Assembly (NCBI RefSeq): GCF_000334155.1
Contig: NZ_ANNK01000047.1
Span: 1 to 64,000, forward strand
Direction of reading: 5' to 3'
Length of the DNA stretch: 64,000 bases
From: Halalkalibacterium ligniniphilum
GTDB lineage: Bacteria > Bacillota > Bacilli > Bacillales > Bacillaceae_D
Every line of letters begins with the position of its first letter. Position 1 is the first letter of the stretch. Made by a program: the position numbers and the translations under genes. Under the pieces are notes generated by a model. The model was given only the letters and a program-made list of their open reading frames with translations. It was not told the DNA's origin and searched no databases. This document shows positions 50,782 through 59,669 of the stretch, piece by piece.

Positions 50782-51729
50782 TTATGATTGTTCATCAAAC
50801 TGAAATAAATCAGTGGACAGATAGCGCTCACCAGTATCACAGGCAATGGCAACAACAACATCGTCTGGAGATAAGCGTTTTGCAACTTGCATGGCTGCAT
50901 AGCATGCTGCACCAGATGAAGGACCGACGAGAATGCCTTCAAGGCGGGCTAATTGTCGAGCGGTTTCGTAGGCATCTTCATCTTCAATTTTAAAAATCTC
51001 TTCATAGACATCCTCGTTTAAGATCGGGGGAATAAAGCCAGGGCTTGTCCCAACGAGCTTATGCGGACCTGGCTTTCCACCAGATAAGACCGGGGAGCCA
51101 GCAGGTTCAACAACGTGAACGGAAACATTCGGGTAAAATTCCTTTAATTTTTCACCTGTTCCGGTGATTGTACCACCTGTTCCTGATGCTGCAACAAAGG
51201 CGCTAAGCGATTTTCCAATCGAATCCAAGGCGTCTTTTATTTCGACAGCTGTCGTATGACGGTGCGCGTCTGGGTTTGCATCGTTTTCAAATTGCATTGG
51301 CATAAAGCTATTGGGAATTTCTTTGACGAGTTCGTGTGCCTTATCGATCGCACCTGGCATTTTTTTCTCGCCATCTGTTAAGACGACTTCTGCACCATAT
51401 GCCTTTAATAAGTTAATTCGCTCCTGTGACATCGTATCAGGCATTGTCAAAATTGCACGATAGCCACGAGCTGCGGCGTTCATGGCAATGCCAATGCCAG
51501 TATTACCGCTAGTCGGCTCTATAATCGTTGAACCAGGCTTTAAATAGCCATCTTTTTCAGCTTGGATAATCATATTAAATGCTGCCCGGTCTTTAACGCT
51601 CCCGCTCGGGTTAAACATCTCCATTTTTAAATAGACAGCAGCTCCGTTTTTATCTGGAAGACGGTTCAGCTTGACTAACGGAGTTTGACCAATTAATTCC
51701 GCAATATTCTCAACGACTTTCATTGACAT
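50782..51729 (-). CDS. ytkP: Cysteine synthase family protein (O-acetylserine thiol-lyase)
   Basis: This 315-residue PLP enzyme is of the beta-replacing type. The PLP lysine is in NPSGSVKDRAA (about 45), the substrate loop is EPTSGNTGIGIAM near 71-83, and the phosphate-binding GTGGTITGTG lies near 178-187. It makes cysteine from O-acetylserine and sulfide or a related reaction. The neighbour order with ligT and ytlQ matches the B. subtilis ytkP locus, so it is probably the YtkP paralogue rather than the main CysK. The start ATG 51729 has AAGGATG; ATG two codons later is equally possible. Confidence 0.9.
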   Translation of the reverse strand: MSMKVVENIAELIGQTPLVKLNRLPDKNGAAVYLKMEMFNPSGSVKDRAAFNMIIQAEKDGYLKPGSTIIEPTSGNTGIGIAMNAAARGYRAILTMPDTMSQERINLLKAYGAEVVLTDGEKKMPGAIDKAHELVKEIPNSFMPMQFENDANPDAHRHTTAVEIKDALDSIGKSLSAFVAASGTGGTITGTGEKLKEFYPNVSVHVVEPAGSPVLSGGKPGPHKLVGTSPGFIPPILNEDVYEEIFKIEDEDAYETARQLARLEGILVGPSSGAACYAAMQVAKRLSPDDVVVAIACDTGERYLSTDLFQFDEQS

Positions 51730-51872
51730 GTCACATCCTTCTATCAGCTTTGCTCTTTCATTTTAACATAGGGAGGGAGCGATTTCCTATGCAAGTGATC
51801 AGGCTTATCGAACGTTTGTGACGAAGTAAGGATTGAAACGAGATTTGTAAATTTTTTAAGTAGGTGAACATC

Positions 51873-52439
51873 ATGCGACAACCACATTTCTTTTTGGCAC
51901 TGCCTTTACCAAAAAATCTAAAAGAAAATATTGCAAGTAAAGCTCAAGAAATACCGTTTTATCGGTCATTTAAAAAATGGCTACATCCTGAAGATTTACA
52001 TATTACACTGGTTTTTCTGGGAGCTATGGAGGAAAATCAATATCAAGAACTTGTGGACAAGTGTCAGTCTCTAATCTTAAGCAAGAACCCCTTTTCATTG
52101 ACAACCAATCACTTTTCTTTCTTTGGACAGCAGGAGAAACCACGTATTTTTTGGCTTGGGGTGGAACAATCAAATCGACTTGCAGAGCTTCAAGGTGAGG
52201 TTCAACAAATCTGTTTAGACGTAGGGATGACGGTGGAAAAACGCCCGTATCGTCCTCATATTACGTTGGCCAAGCGCTGGTCTGACGCGCGTTCTTTTGC
52301 GGAGGTTCAGGCATTGCTACAACCTCTCTCTTCTTTAACATGGGAGGTCAATGAGTTCGTATTGTACCGTACGAATGTAGACAAAATTCCTTCTTATGAA
52401 ATCGTAGAGCGTTTTTCTTTTCAGCAAAAGGGGGAATAA
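51873..52439 (+). CDS. ytlP: RNA 2',3'-cyclic phosphodiesterase (LigT/ThpR family)
   Basis: This 188-residue protein is of the 2H phosphoesterase superfamily. Both H-x-T motifs are present: DLHITLVFLG near 44-53 and RPHITLAKRW near 128-137. Such enzymes open 2',3'-cyclic phosphates in RNA ends. It corresponds in position to B. subtilis YtlP. ATG at 51873 is chosen over GTG three codons earlier because AGGTG sits just upstream of the ATG. It is followed after 4 bp by lrgA and may be co-transcribed. Confidence 0.88.
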   Translation: MRQPHFFLALPLPKNLKENIASKAQEIPFYRSFKKWLHPEDLHITLVFLGAMEENQYQELVDKCQSLILSKNPFSLTTNHFSFFGQQEKPRIFWLGVEQSNRLAELQGEVQQICLDVGMTVEKRPYRPHITLAKRWSDARSFAEVQALLQPLSSLTWEVNEFVLYRTNVDKIPSYEIVERFSFQQKGE

Positions 52440-52443
52440 CATA

Positions 52444-52809
52444 ATGAATCTCATTCGTATTACCTTTCACATTTGTATTCTATATGGATTTTATCGGATG
52501 GGAGCATGGATTCAAGAAACCTTCGCTCTCTTTATACCAGGAAGTATTATTGGTTTGTTTTTGCTGTTGCTATTATTCATAACGAAAATCATGCCTGTTG
52601 AATTTGTGGAGCAAGGAACACAGGTGCTGCTGAAATACATGCCAATGTTGTTTTTACCTGTCATTGTTGGTGTAATGCAATATCCACAGATTTTCTTAGG
52701 AAAAGAACTGTTGCTAATTGTTATCACACTTTTTAGTACAATCATGGTCATGGCAGTGTCTGGTTTGTTAACGCAATGGATGGCGGTAAAAAAGGAGCAA
52801 AAGTCATGA
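52444..52809 (+). CDS. LrgA/CidA family holin-like membrane protein
   Basis: This 121-residue protein has four membrane segments. It has the family opening GFYRMGAWIQETFALFIPGSIIGLFLLLLL (14-43) and then VLLKYMPMLFLPVIVGVMQY near 62-81. CidA/LrgA proteins influence murein hydrolase activity or small-molecule export with an LrgB partner. It overlaps lrgB by four bases (ATGA), so the pair is made together. The ribosome-binding site is GGGGGAA. No LytS/LytR regulators are nearby. Confidence 0.88.
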   Translation: MNLIRITFHICILYGFYRMGAWIQETFALFIPGSIIGLFLLLLLFITKIMPVEFVEQGTQVLLKYMPMLFLPVIVGVMQYPQIFLGKELLLIVITLFSTIMVMAVSGLLTQWMAVKKEQKS

Positions 52810-53498
52810 TAGAGCTTTTCCTTTCGATTGCGAGTATTGCTTTTACCGTCCTTGTATACATGGGGGCGCGGTTTGTGCATATGCGTTTTCCCCATCCATT
52901 GACACTACCACTATTAATTGGCACGATTTTTATTATTTCGTTCCTTCTCCTATTTCGAATTCCTTATGAAGTCTATGAAGCTGGAGGACGGTGGATTGAA
53001 GAATTATTGGGGCCTGCAGTTGTGGCACTTGCTTATCCTTTGTACCGGCAAATGTCTTTATTAAAGAAGTATTTTTTCTCTATCCTTACTGGTGTGATGA
53101 TAGGTTCCATTGTCGGTGTAATTTCAGGATTCTGGCTTGCTAGCTGGCTCGGTGTGGAACAAGAGCTCGTCCATTCGATTGTTCCAAAATCAGTGACGAC
53201 CCCTGTTGCGATGGATGTGACGGCGTATCTAAATGGAAACCCCCCATTTGCAGCCCTTTTCGTTATTATTGCAGGAATTGGCGGTGTCCTTCTAGCACCA
53301 ACTGTCTTTCGCTGGTGCAAGATCACCCATACGCTTGGCAAAGGAATTGGGATGGGCACAGCCTCTCACGCCGTCGGAACGGCCAAGGCTTTGGAGAACA
53401 GTGAGAAGGAAGGGGCAGCTAGTTCCATTGCGATGACGTTAAGTGCCATTATTGTTTCCATTTTGGCGCCTGCTCTCGTTTTTATCTTGCAATCGTAG
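52806..53498 (+). CDS. LrgB/CidB family membrane protein
   Basis: This 230-residue protein has about seven membrane segments. It shows LGPAVVALAYPLYRQM near 66-81, the conserved PKSVTTPVAMDVTAYLNG near 127-144 and GKGIGMGTASHAVGTAKALE near 178-197, all signatures of LrgB. It works with the LrgA-type protein encoded just upstream, probably in control of autolysis or in pyruvate-type uptake. ATG at 52806 with AAAGGAG is the start; an upstream in-frame ATG lies inside lrgA. Confidence 0.9.
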   Translation: MIELFLSIASIAFTVLVYMGARFVHMRFPHPLTLPLLIGTIFIISFLLLFRIPYEVYEAGGRWIEELLGPAVVALAYPLYRQMSLLKKYFFSILTGVMIGSIVGVISGFWLASWLGVEQELVHSIVPKSVTTPVAMDVTAYLNGNPPFAALFVIIAGIGGVLLAPTVFRWCKITHTLGKGIGMGTASHAVGTAKALENSEKEGAASSIAMTLSAIIVSILAPALVFILQS

Positions 53499-53524
53499 AC
53501 AAGGCAACGTTTAATAAGGATAAC

Positions 53525-53685
53525 AGAAACCTGTATGAGCAGCACCCTCTTCCCACACGGATGAAAACAAGTTCATCAGGTCATTCTGTGCACCATTTCA
53601 ATGATGTCCTGCGGGGAAAACGGAAGTGCTTCAACGTTTTATCAGCTTGCACTGAAGCAGTGTCCCCTTTTCCATCATAGAAAAG
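53525..53685 (+). repeat. Dispersed repeat family A, copy 4
   Basis: This 161-bp copy carries AGAAACC..TATGAGCAGC, CTCTTCCCACACGGATGAAAA, CACCATTTCAATGATG, AACGGAAGTGCTTCAA and a closing GTCCCCTTTTCCATCATAGAAAA. It lies between lrgB and ytlQ and has diverged more than copies 2 and 3. Confidence 0.8.
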
Positions 53686-53730
53686 ATAAGAAGAACGCTA
53701 TGCGATTTGAAGAAAGCTGGAGGGAAAAAG

Positions 53731-54711
53731 GTGGCCCATTTAATAAAACTTGAAGATTATTCATCACGCTATCAATACGATATGAATCGATACCCGAGCC
53801 AGTTTACGAGAATGAAAAGAGAACGCTGGTACTATGTTAAGTCCCAATGGCAACAGCAACAGGTTGAAAATAAGCGTGAGCATCAAATGAATGATGAGGT
53901 AGAGGATGACTGGTTTGAGGAGCAATCAAATATCTTTTCTCAAGCATTAAACCGTGTTCGCGCATTTTATCAAAAAAGAACGTCTCCGTTTGAAAGAGAA
54001 GCGGATCTTGTTGTGAAGGAAACGAGCAGCGAGGCGAACCTCCCACCAACACTGGAAGCACTTCGCGAGCATTTTCTTGAAGAGATTTTTCAATCTCAGC
54101 TTCGCTGGGCAAGTTCATCATTGGTCGATGTATCAACTCTTCATCCTCGCTATCAATATGATGAATGGTTACGTTTTTTTGCTCTTAGGCTACCAGATAA
54201 TTATTTTTTAATGTATAAGCCCGTGTTTTTCATTAAGAATGCGCCGATTGAACTTGAAATTATGCTTATTAGTCCGACGGAGCTTTCTTGTATTACGATT
54301 CTTGAAGGTCAAGAGCATAGTGTTTTCGAAGCAACGTCAGAGCGTTTTTGGATTGAGTATGTCGATAAAACAAGGAAAAAGCGCCTCAGTCCGTTTGTTA
54401 GTCTTGGACATATGACGGGAGTTGTTTCCCAGTTAATGAAAGATGCAAATTTGTCGTTCCCGATTCGTAAAGTTGTATTAGCTCCAATGAGTGTGATTGA
54501 TAACAAAGTGCAGGGAGCAAAGGTCGATTTTGTTGACAAACGAAACTTCCAAGCGTGGCATGAGAAGTTACAGCGGCATCCATCCCCTTTAAAGAAAGAC
54601 CAAGTGCTTACTGCCCAAGCTCTCTTAAAGCATTGTCATATTGTCGCTTCAAGCAGGGAGGAAGCAGATGAGGAATCGAGTGGTGCTGATCGTGAGAACC
54701 CATTGAATTAG
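53731..54711 (+). CDS. ytlQ: Uncharacterised protein, YtlQ-like
   Basis: This 326-residue soluble protein starts at GTG 53731 (MAHLIKLEDYSSRYQYDMNRYP) with GGAGGG six bases before. The N-terminal third is rich in Arg, Gln, Tyr and Glu and probably helical. The middle (RFFALRLPDNYFLMYKPVF) and ELEIMLISPTELSC form an alpha/beta region with a restriction-nuclease-like look, but no catalytic motif is certain. The tail is acidic. It stands at the place of B. subtilis ytlQ, downstream of ytlP, with lrgAB inserted between. The function is unknown. Confidence 0.7.
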   Translation: MAHLIKLEDYSSRYQYDMNRYPSQFTRMKRERWYYVKSQWQQQQVENKREHQMNDEVEDDWFEEQSNIFSQALNRVRAFYQKRTSPFEREADLVVKETSSEANLPPTLEALREHFLEEIFQSQLRWASSSLVDVSTLHPRYQYDEWLRFFALRLPDNYFLMYKPVFFIKNAPIELEIMLISPTELSCITILEGQEHSVFEATSERFWIEYVDKTRKKRLSPFVSLGHMTGVVSQLMKDANLSFPIRKVVLAPMSVIDNKVQGAKVDFVDKRNFQAWHEKLQRHPSPLKKDQVLTAQALLKHCHIVASSREEADEESSGADRENPLN

Positions 54712-54807
54712 TGCAGGAAAGCCAGTATAATGAGTAAGGCTTATTGAATAATAGGATTCGGATGTTATTAAAAAGAGATAATTGTTAAGACAAGGGGACT
54801 TGATTGA

Positions 54808-55125
54808 ATGAGAGAAGCAGAGGGTGTAGGAGGGTTACTTGTTGAGCCTGATGATTTTACGTGGCGAGTTGCCCGCCACTTTAATTGGAGTGGGGGCTTC
54901 GAATATATGATTGAAATTGAAGAGCTCGATGGCTGTATTAGTTATGGAAATACGATCGGTGATGCAAAGCATGGATTATATGAAGCTCTTCATTTATGGA
55001 TTCGTCAATATGGTGAATCTGCATTGCCTGAAATTCCTTCAGGTGCCCAGCTTATTTTTCTTGACCCTCCGATGACGGTTGAGGATTTTGAATATATTAA
55101 CCAAGAATTAAAAAAGTTAAATTAA
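54808..55125 (+). CDS. HicB-like antitoxin-fold protein without partner
   Basis: This 105-residue protein has a HicB/UPF0150-type core: YMIEIEELDGCISYGNTIGD near 36-55 (the LPGC-x-GDT analogue), then AKHGLYEALHLWI and the closing LPEIPSG. HicB domains usually bind and neutralise the HicA RNase. No HicA-like small double-stranded RNA-binding gene is adjacent on either strand, and there is no added DNA-binding domain. ATG at 54808 has AAGGGGA upstream. A strong terminator follows. Household proteins of this fold exist, so a toxin-antitoxin role is only one option. Confidence 0.6.
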   Translation: MREAEGVGGLLVEPDDFTWRVARHFNWSGGFEYMIEIEELDGCISYGNTIGDAKHGLYEALHLWIRQYGESALPEIPSGAQLIFLDPPMTVEDFEYINQELKKLN

Positions 55126-55162
55126 AAAAATCGATCCCACGCCACGAGGATCGATTTTTTTT
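55124..55162. terminator. Terminator after the HicB-like gene
   Basis: AAAAATCGATCC pairs with GGATCGATTTTT around a 12-base loop, followed by further T. A runs on the left side make it usable by purU too. Confidence 0.85.
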
Positions 55163-55209
55163 ATGAAGCAGGCGCCAACGACTCGAGCTGCTGACATCTT
55201 GTGTTTTTG

Positions 55210-56082
55210 TTATGAAAAAACAACGGTTTTATTGCCGTATACGATGATTTTGTCGTCAATATGCCATTTAACGGCACGGGCGAGAACCTCACGCTCGACA
55301 TTTTTACCGACGACACGGAGCTGCTCTGTTGTGAAACGGTGGTTTACGCGAAATACATCTTGCTCAATAATTGGACCTTCATCAAGGTCATCTGTGACAT
55401 AGTGAGCTGTCGCCCCAATAAGCTTTACACCGCGCTGAAAGGCTTTTGCGTATGGGTTAGCTCCGATAAATGCTGGTAAAAATGAATGATGAATATTAAT
55501 AATTTGTTTTTCAAATGTTTCAACAAATGTAGGAGATAAAATTTGCATGTAGCGAGCTAACACGATGACATCAATCTTGTGAGCTTTTAAAAGCTCTGTC
55601 TGCTTTTGTTCTGCAGAAGCTTTTGTCTCCTTTGAAACGGGTATATGGTAAAATGGGATTCCGTAGCTCTCCACAATCTCTTTTAAATCAGGGTGGTTGC
55701 TAATGACTAAAGGAATTTCAGCGTGAATTTCTTTGGAGCGCCATTGCCACAAGATTTCTAACAAGCAATGATCTTCCTTCGAAACGAATATTGCCATTCG
55801 TTTGAGTCGTTCTTCACGTTCCATTCTCCAGTCCATTTCATATTCTGAAGCGACCGATTGAAAATCCTCTTTAACTTTGTCGAACACTTCTGGTAATCCT
55901 TTAATATCAAACTCGATCCGCATAAAAAAGCGACCGCCCTCAGGATCGGTTGAGTATTGGTCAGATTGTACAATATTCGCACCGTGCTCATGCAAAAAAG
56001 AAGATACGGATGCTACAATTCCAGCACGGTCATGGCAGGAAATGAGCAAACGAGCACGATAAGATGGTCTTTCTTGGTTCAC
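55210..56082 (-). CDS. purU: Formyltetrahydrofolate deformylase
   Basis: This 290-residue enzyme releases formate from 10-formyltetrahydrofolate, balancing one-carbon pools. An N-terminal ACT domain (RLLISCHDRAGIVASVSSFLHEHGANI, about 9-35) is followed by a formyltransferase-type catalytic domain. That domain has LARYMQILSP near 173-182, the catalytic NIHHSFLPAFIGANPY near 201-216 and GATAHYVTDDLDEGPIIEQD near 228-247. GTG at 56082 follows GGAGG; a longer in-frame start has no homology. The gene faces the HicB-like gene. Confidence 0.93.
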   Translation of the reverse strand: MNQERPSYRARLLISCHDRAGIVASVSSFLHEHGANIVQSDQYSTDPEGGRFFMRIEFDIKGLPEVFDKVKEDFQSVASEYEMDWRMEREERLKRMAIFVSKEDHCLLEILWQWRSKEIHAEIPLVISNHPDLKEIVESYGIPFYHIPVSKETKASAEQKQTELLKAHKIDVIVLARYMQILSPTFVETFEKQIINIHHSFLPAFIGANPYAKAFQRGVKLIGATAHYVTDDLDEGPIIEQDVFRVNHRFTTEQLRVVGKNVEREVLARAVKWHIDDKIIVYGNKTVVFS

Positions 56083-56273
56083 ATTGTTTCCTCCGTTCCT
56101 TTTGTTTTCCACTAAAGCATGATTGATGCATTTCAACAAAACCACTCATTTAGTATGGATTGCTGCTCAAGAAAAACATCAAAATTTAAGCGATTACTAA
56201 ACACGAGTTTTTCCGCTCACAATACAATAAATAGTACATAAATCGCTTTCCCATTGGAAGGGGGCTTACACCA

Positions 56274-58430
56274 TTGAAGCAAAAGGAGACTAGACCTGTC
56301 AATTCAATTTTTTATTCAGCCGAGTTTATGACGGAGTACGTGATTCGATTTACATGTAAATCGGCAAGCGAAGGTGGAGAGATACCGCAAGTAACGGTGT
56401 ATCAAGACCAACATTTGGTGCAAGTTCGCTCGATTAAAAGTGAAAAAGAAAATAATCGTTTATTTTATCTTATTACACTCAATGAGCCCATCTCTTTTGG
56501 CAAAGAATATACAATTTATCATGAACAAGAGAGGACGTCTTACTGCATCCATGCAACGGAGGTTGTCCGGACTGATTCATTCGATCAGCAATTTTATTAT
56601 GAAGGGGACGATTTAGGAGCTACATACACGCAGGAAGAGACAATGTTTAAGTTATGGGCTCCAACGGCCGTAGAGGTGAAATTGCTTCTATTTCAAACTT
56701 GGTACGATGAAGACGAGCAAATGTATGCCATGGAGCGCTGCGAGCGAGGAACATGGAGTGCGACGATACAGGGTGACCTTGATGGAGTGTGTTATTTGTA
56801 CCGAGTGAAGGTAAATGGAGAATGGACAGAAGCGGTTGATCCATATGCAAAGTCAGTATCGATCAATGGGGATAAAGGCATGATTGTAGATCTAAAGAAA
56901 ACCAATCCAGACGTTTGGGTAACCCCTTCAATCATGAAGGTAGAGGATAGTATTATTTACGAGCTCCATGTCCGGGACTTCAGCATCGATAAACGTAGCG
57001 GAGTAAAAAATAAAGGCAAATATCTTGGATTAGTGGAGGAAAAAACAGTCGGCCCAAAACAGCTGTCAACAGGCCTTGCCTATCTTGAGGAGTTAGGCAT
57101 TACACATGTGGAGCTCCTTCCCCTTGCTGATTTCGGCAGTGTTGATGAATCGAACCATCTAGCTGAGTACAATTGGGGATACGATGTCATCCATTATTTT
57201 TCGCCAGAAGGGAGCTATGCTTCAGATCCATACGAAAAGGGCACACGAATCTGTGAGTTAAAAAAAATGATTGCTAGGTTTCATGAGAAGAACATTCGAG
57301 TCATTCTAGATGTGGTGTATAATCACGTTTACGTCCGTGAAACCTCTCATTTTGAAAAAATTGTACCGGGCTACTTTTTTCGTTACAATCCTGATGGAAC
57401 ATTAGGAAATGGAACAGGGGTTGGAAATGATCTTGCTTCTGAACGGGCAATGGTGCGAAAATTCATTTGTGATTGTGTGACCTATTGGGCAAAAGAGTAT
57501 CGAGTTGATGGGTTCCGCTTTGACCTAATGGGGATTATCGATGTGGAGACGATGAAAACCCTTCAGACACTTCTTTTAAAAATAAATCCTTCTCTTTTAT
57601 TATTGGGCGAAGGATGGGATCTGCCCACACCTCTTGACCAAAGCAAGAAAGCCACAAGTGCACAAGCAAAAGTTTTAGATAAAATCGGCTTCTTTCATGA
57701 CGGCCTGCGAGATAGTTTAAAAGGAAGTACGTTTGAATTAAAGGCCGCTGGGTTTTGTGCGGGCAATGATAAATTGAAGCAGGCTGTATTAACAGGGATC
57801 AAAGGGAATCCAAATCAGTATGCATTTCCACGGCAGGCGATTAATTATGTTGAATCTCATGACAATCACACGCTTTGGGACAAACTAAATTTTTTGAGTG
57901 ATTCGGCAGATGTCCGAGTACTTATGGAAAGACATCGATTAGCCACTTCCATTGTTCTGCTTTCACAAGGTATTCCATTTTTACACGCGGGACAGGAGTT
58001 TTTTCGAACGAAATACGGGGTAGAAAATAGCTATTGTTCTCCTGATTGGGTCAATCAAGTGGATTGGGGGAGAAGAGCTGTCTATGAACAAAATGTGAAT
58101 TTTATCAAAGGATTAATTGAACTTCGAAAAGGGCATGGTGCATTTCGACTGCCATCATTTGCTGTAATAGATAGGCATTTTCGAACGCTTGAAGCACCTT
58201 CAGCAAGTATTGCCTATCATTTGGCAGATGTTAGGGAATGGGGAGTGTGGAAAGATATTGCTGTCATTCATAACGGAAATGCTGAGGTCGTTGAAATAAA
58301 ACTGCCAAAACAAGGAGAATGGGAGGTTGTCGTTGACGAAGAAAGATCGGGTTTGATACCATTATATACATTCGACAAAGAACGACTTATCGTACCAAAA
58401 CGTTCGTCAATGGTTTTGGGTCAACGCTAG
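56274..58430 (+). CDS. amyX: Type I pullulanase
   Basis: This 718-residue debranching enzyme splits alpha-1,6 bonds in pullulan and branched glucans. It has an N-terminal beta domain, a CBM48-like part with TMFKLWAPTAVEVKLLLF near 122-139, and a glycoside hydrolase 13 barrel. The motifs are YNWGYD (type I signature, about 300-305), VVYNHVY, DGFRFDLMG with the nucleophile Asp, GEGWDLPT with the general acid Glu, and ESHDNHT. No signal peptide is present, so it acts inside the cell, as AmyX does. TTG at 56274 with GGAAGGGGG is the start. A weak terminator follows. Confidence 0.95.
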   Translation: MKQKETRPVNSIFYSAEFMTEYVIRFTCKSASEGGEIPQVTVYQDQHLVQVRSIKSEKENNRLFYLITLNEPISFGKEYTIYHEQERTSYCIHATEVVRTDSFDQQFYYEGDDLGATYTQEETMFKLWAPTAVEVKLLLFQTWYDEDEQMYAMERCERGTWSATIQGDLDGVCYLYRVKVNGEWTEAVDPYAKSVSINGDKGMIVDLKKTNPDVWVTPSIMKVEDSIIYELHVRDFSIDKRSGVKNKGKYLGLVEEKTVGPKQLSTGLAYLEELGITHVELLPLADFGSVDESNHLAEYNWGYDVIHYFSPEGSYASDPYEKGTRICELKKMIARFHEKNIRVILDVVYNHVYVRETSHFEKIVPGYFFRYNPDGTLGNGTGVGNDLASERAMVRKFICDCVTYWAKEYRVDGFRFDLMGIIDVETMKTLQTLLLKINPSLLLLGEGWDLPTPLDQSKKATSAQAKVLDKIGFFHDGLRDSLKGSTFELKAAGFCAGNDKLKQAVLTGIKGNPNQYAFPRQAINYVESHDNHTLWDKLNFLSDSADVRVLMERHRLATSIVLLSQGIPFLHAGQEFFRTKYGVENSYCSPDWVNQVDWGRRAVYEQNVNFIKGLIELRKGHGAFRLPSFAVIDRHFRTLEAPSASIAYHLADVREWGVWKDIAVIHNGNAEVVEIKLPKQGEWEVVVDEERSGLIPLYTFDKERLIVPKRSSMVLGQR

Positions 58431-58438
58431 ACGTAGAC

Positions 58439-58472
58439 GAGTAGAGTTGCCGTTTGCAGCTCTACTCTCTTC
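58439..58472 (+). terminator. Terminator of amyX
   Basis: GAGTAGAGTTGC pairs with GCAGCTCTACTC around a 5-base loop. The T run is weak (TCTTC). Confidence 0.65.
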
Positions 58473-58610
58473 ATGTTGAAGATGTTGCTTTTGGTCAAGC
58501 TAAGTAAAAGAGAGCAAATTTTTCATATGTTATATGGACAATTTACGCTATACTATAAGAATAGGCTGTAATCGATCTGGTGAAAGACTTAGAGTTTGAG
58601 GGTGAATTGG

Positions 58611-59393
58611 TTGAACATGTTATTAGGTGAAGGCTGGCAGGTAAAGCCTGCTGGAGGTGCAACAGGAGAGGCGTATATTGCTGAACAAGGTGAGCAGAAG
58701 CTTTTTTTGAAGCGGAATTCTTCACCGTTTTTAGCTGTACTTTCAGCAGAAGGTATTGTTCCTAAATTATTATGGACAAAGCGACTTGAAAATGGAGATG
58801 TGATTACTGCGCAGCGTTGGATTCACGGTAGAGAGCTCAAGGCGTTTGAAATGAAAGAAGGCCATGTTGCTCAATTATTGGCAAAAATTCATCATTCTGT
58901 TGAACTTCTGGATATGTTTAAACGTATTGGTAATGAACCATTAACCCCAAAAATCATTATTGAAGACCTCCAAAACAGTTTGAAACGGAATCTGTTTGAA
59001 GAGGAGGATACAGTTGTAGAACGTGCCATGCAGTATCTTGAGGCTTATTGTGATCAAGTAAGTCAAGAGCATTATGTTGTGTGTCACTGTGATATCAATC
59101 ATAATAATTGGATTATAAGTAAAAATGGCGATCTATATTTAATTGATTGGGACGGAGCAACCGTCGCTGACCCGGCTCTTGATATTGGTCTATTACTTTA
59201 TTCTTATATTCCAGAGTCTGAATGGGAAAAGTGGCTTTCTAATTATGGGCTAGAAATGAATGAGAACTTACGTCTACGCATGCACTGGTATGTAGTGTCT
59301 CAAACCATTTCAGTAATGCTTTGGCATATTGAGCGGGAACAGACGGAAGAAGTGAATACGTGGAGAGACTATTTACACTCGTTAATCCTATAA
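58611..59393 (+). CDS. ytmP: Phosphotransferase family protein YtmP
   Basis: This protein of about 260 residues has the aminoglycoside phosphotransferase/choline kinase fold. The ATP-binding Lys is in QKLFLKRNSSPFLAVLSAEG near 31-50, the catalytic loop is HCDINHNNWI near 161-170 with the catalytic Asp, and the metal-binding LIDWDGATVADPA lies near 179-191. The substrate is unknown. TTG at 58611 aligns with the B. subtilis start; a TTG five codons earlier lacks good spacing. It follows amyX and precedes ytzH and trmB, as in B. subtilis, though here ytzH is on the other strand. Confidence 0.88.
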   Translation: MNMLLGEGWQVKPAGGATGEAYIAEQGEQKLFLKRNSSPFLAVLSAEGIVPKLLWTKRLENGDVITAQRWIHGRELKAFEMKEGHVAQLLAKIHHSVELLDMFKRIGNEPLTPKIIIEDLQNSLKRNLFEEEDTVVERAMQYLEAYCDQVSQEHYVVCHCDINHNNWIISKNGDLYLIDWDGATVADPALDIGLLLYSYIPESEWEKWLSNYGLEMNENLRLRMHWYVVSQTISVMLWHIEREQTEEVNTWRDYLHSLIL

Positions 59394-59396
59394 GAA

Positions 59397-59437
59397 AACA
59401 AATCCCCTTTAACTCAACTTAAAGGGGATTTGTTTAT
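59397..59437 (+). terminator. Terminator of ytmP
   Basis: AACAAATCCCCTTT pairs perfectly with AAAGGGGATTTGTT around a 10-base loop. Confidence 0.88.
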
Positions 59438-59457
59438 CCATTTTCTTGAAGATAAGA

Positions 59458-59546
59458 AAGCATAAATTCGATGATATATAGCTCAGCGCCTAGCCCCTTG
59501 AGGTTGCGTCAGCGTCTAAGTCGCTGCCTAAAACCTAGCAATATAT
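59458..59546 (+). repeat. Intergenic repeat family C, copy 2
   Basis: This sequence aligns with 33981-34067 (AAGCATAAATTC, TAGCTCAGCGCCTAG, CTAAAACCTAGCAATAT). Its TAGCTCAGCGCCTAG core is like a short repeat widespread between Bacillus genes. It directly follows the ytmP terminator. Confidence 0.55.
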
Positions 59547-59669
59547 TCACAAGGGCTTCTCAAGGGACTTGGGATTTTTTATCCTGCCATTGAGCTTCGT
59601 CTTTTTTTCGCAGCAATATGACAAGCTCAATGGTCTATTTCCTGGGGAATGATTAAAGAAGCTGTCGAG

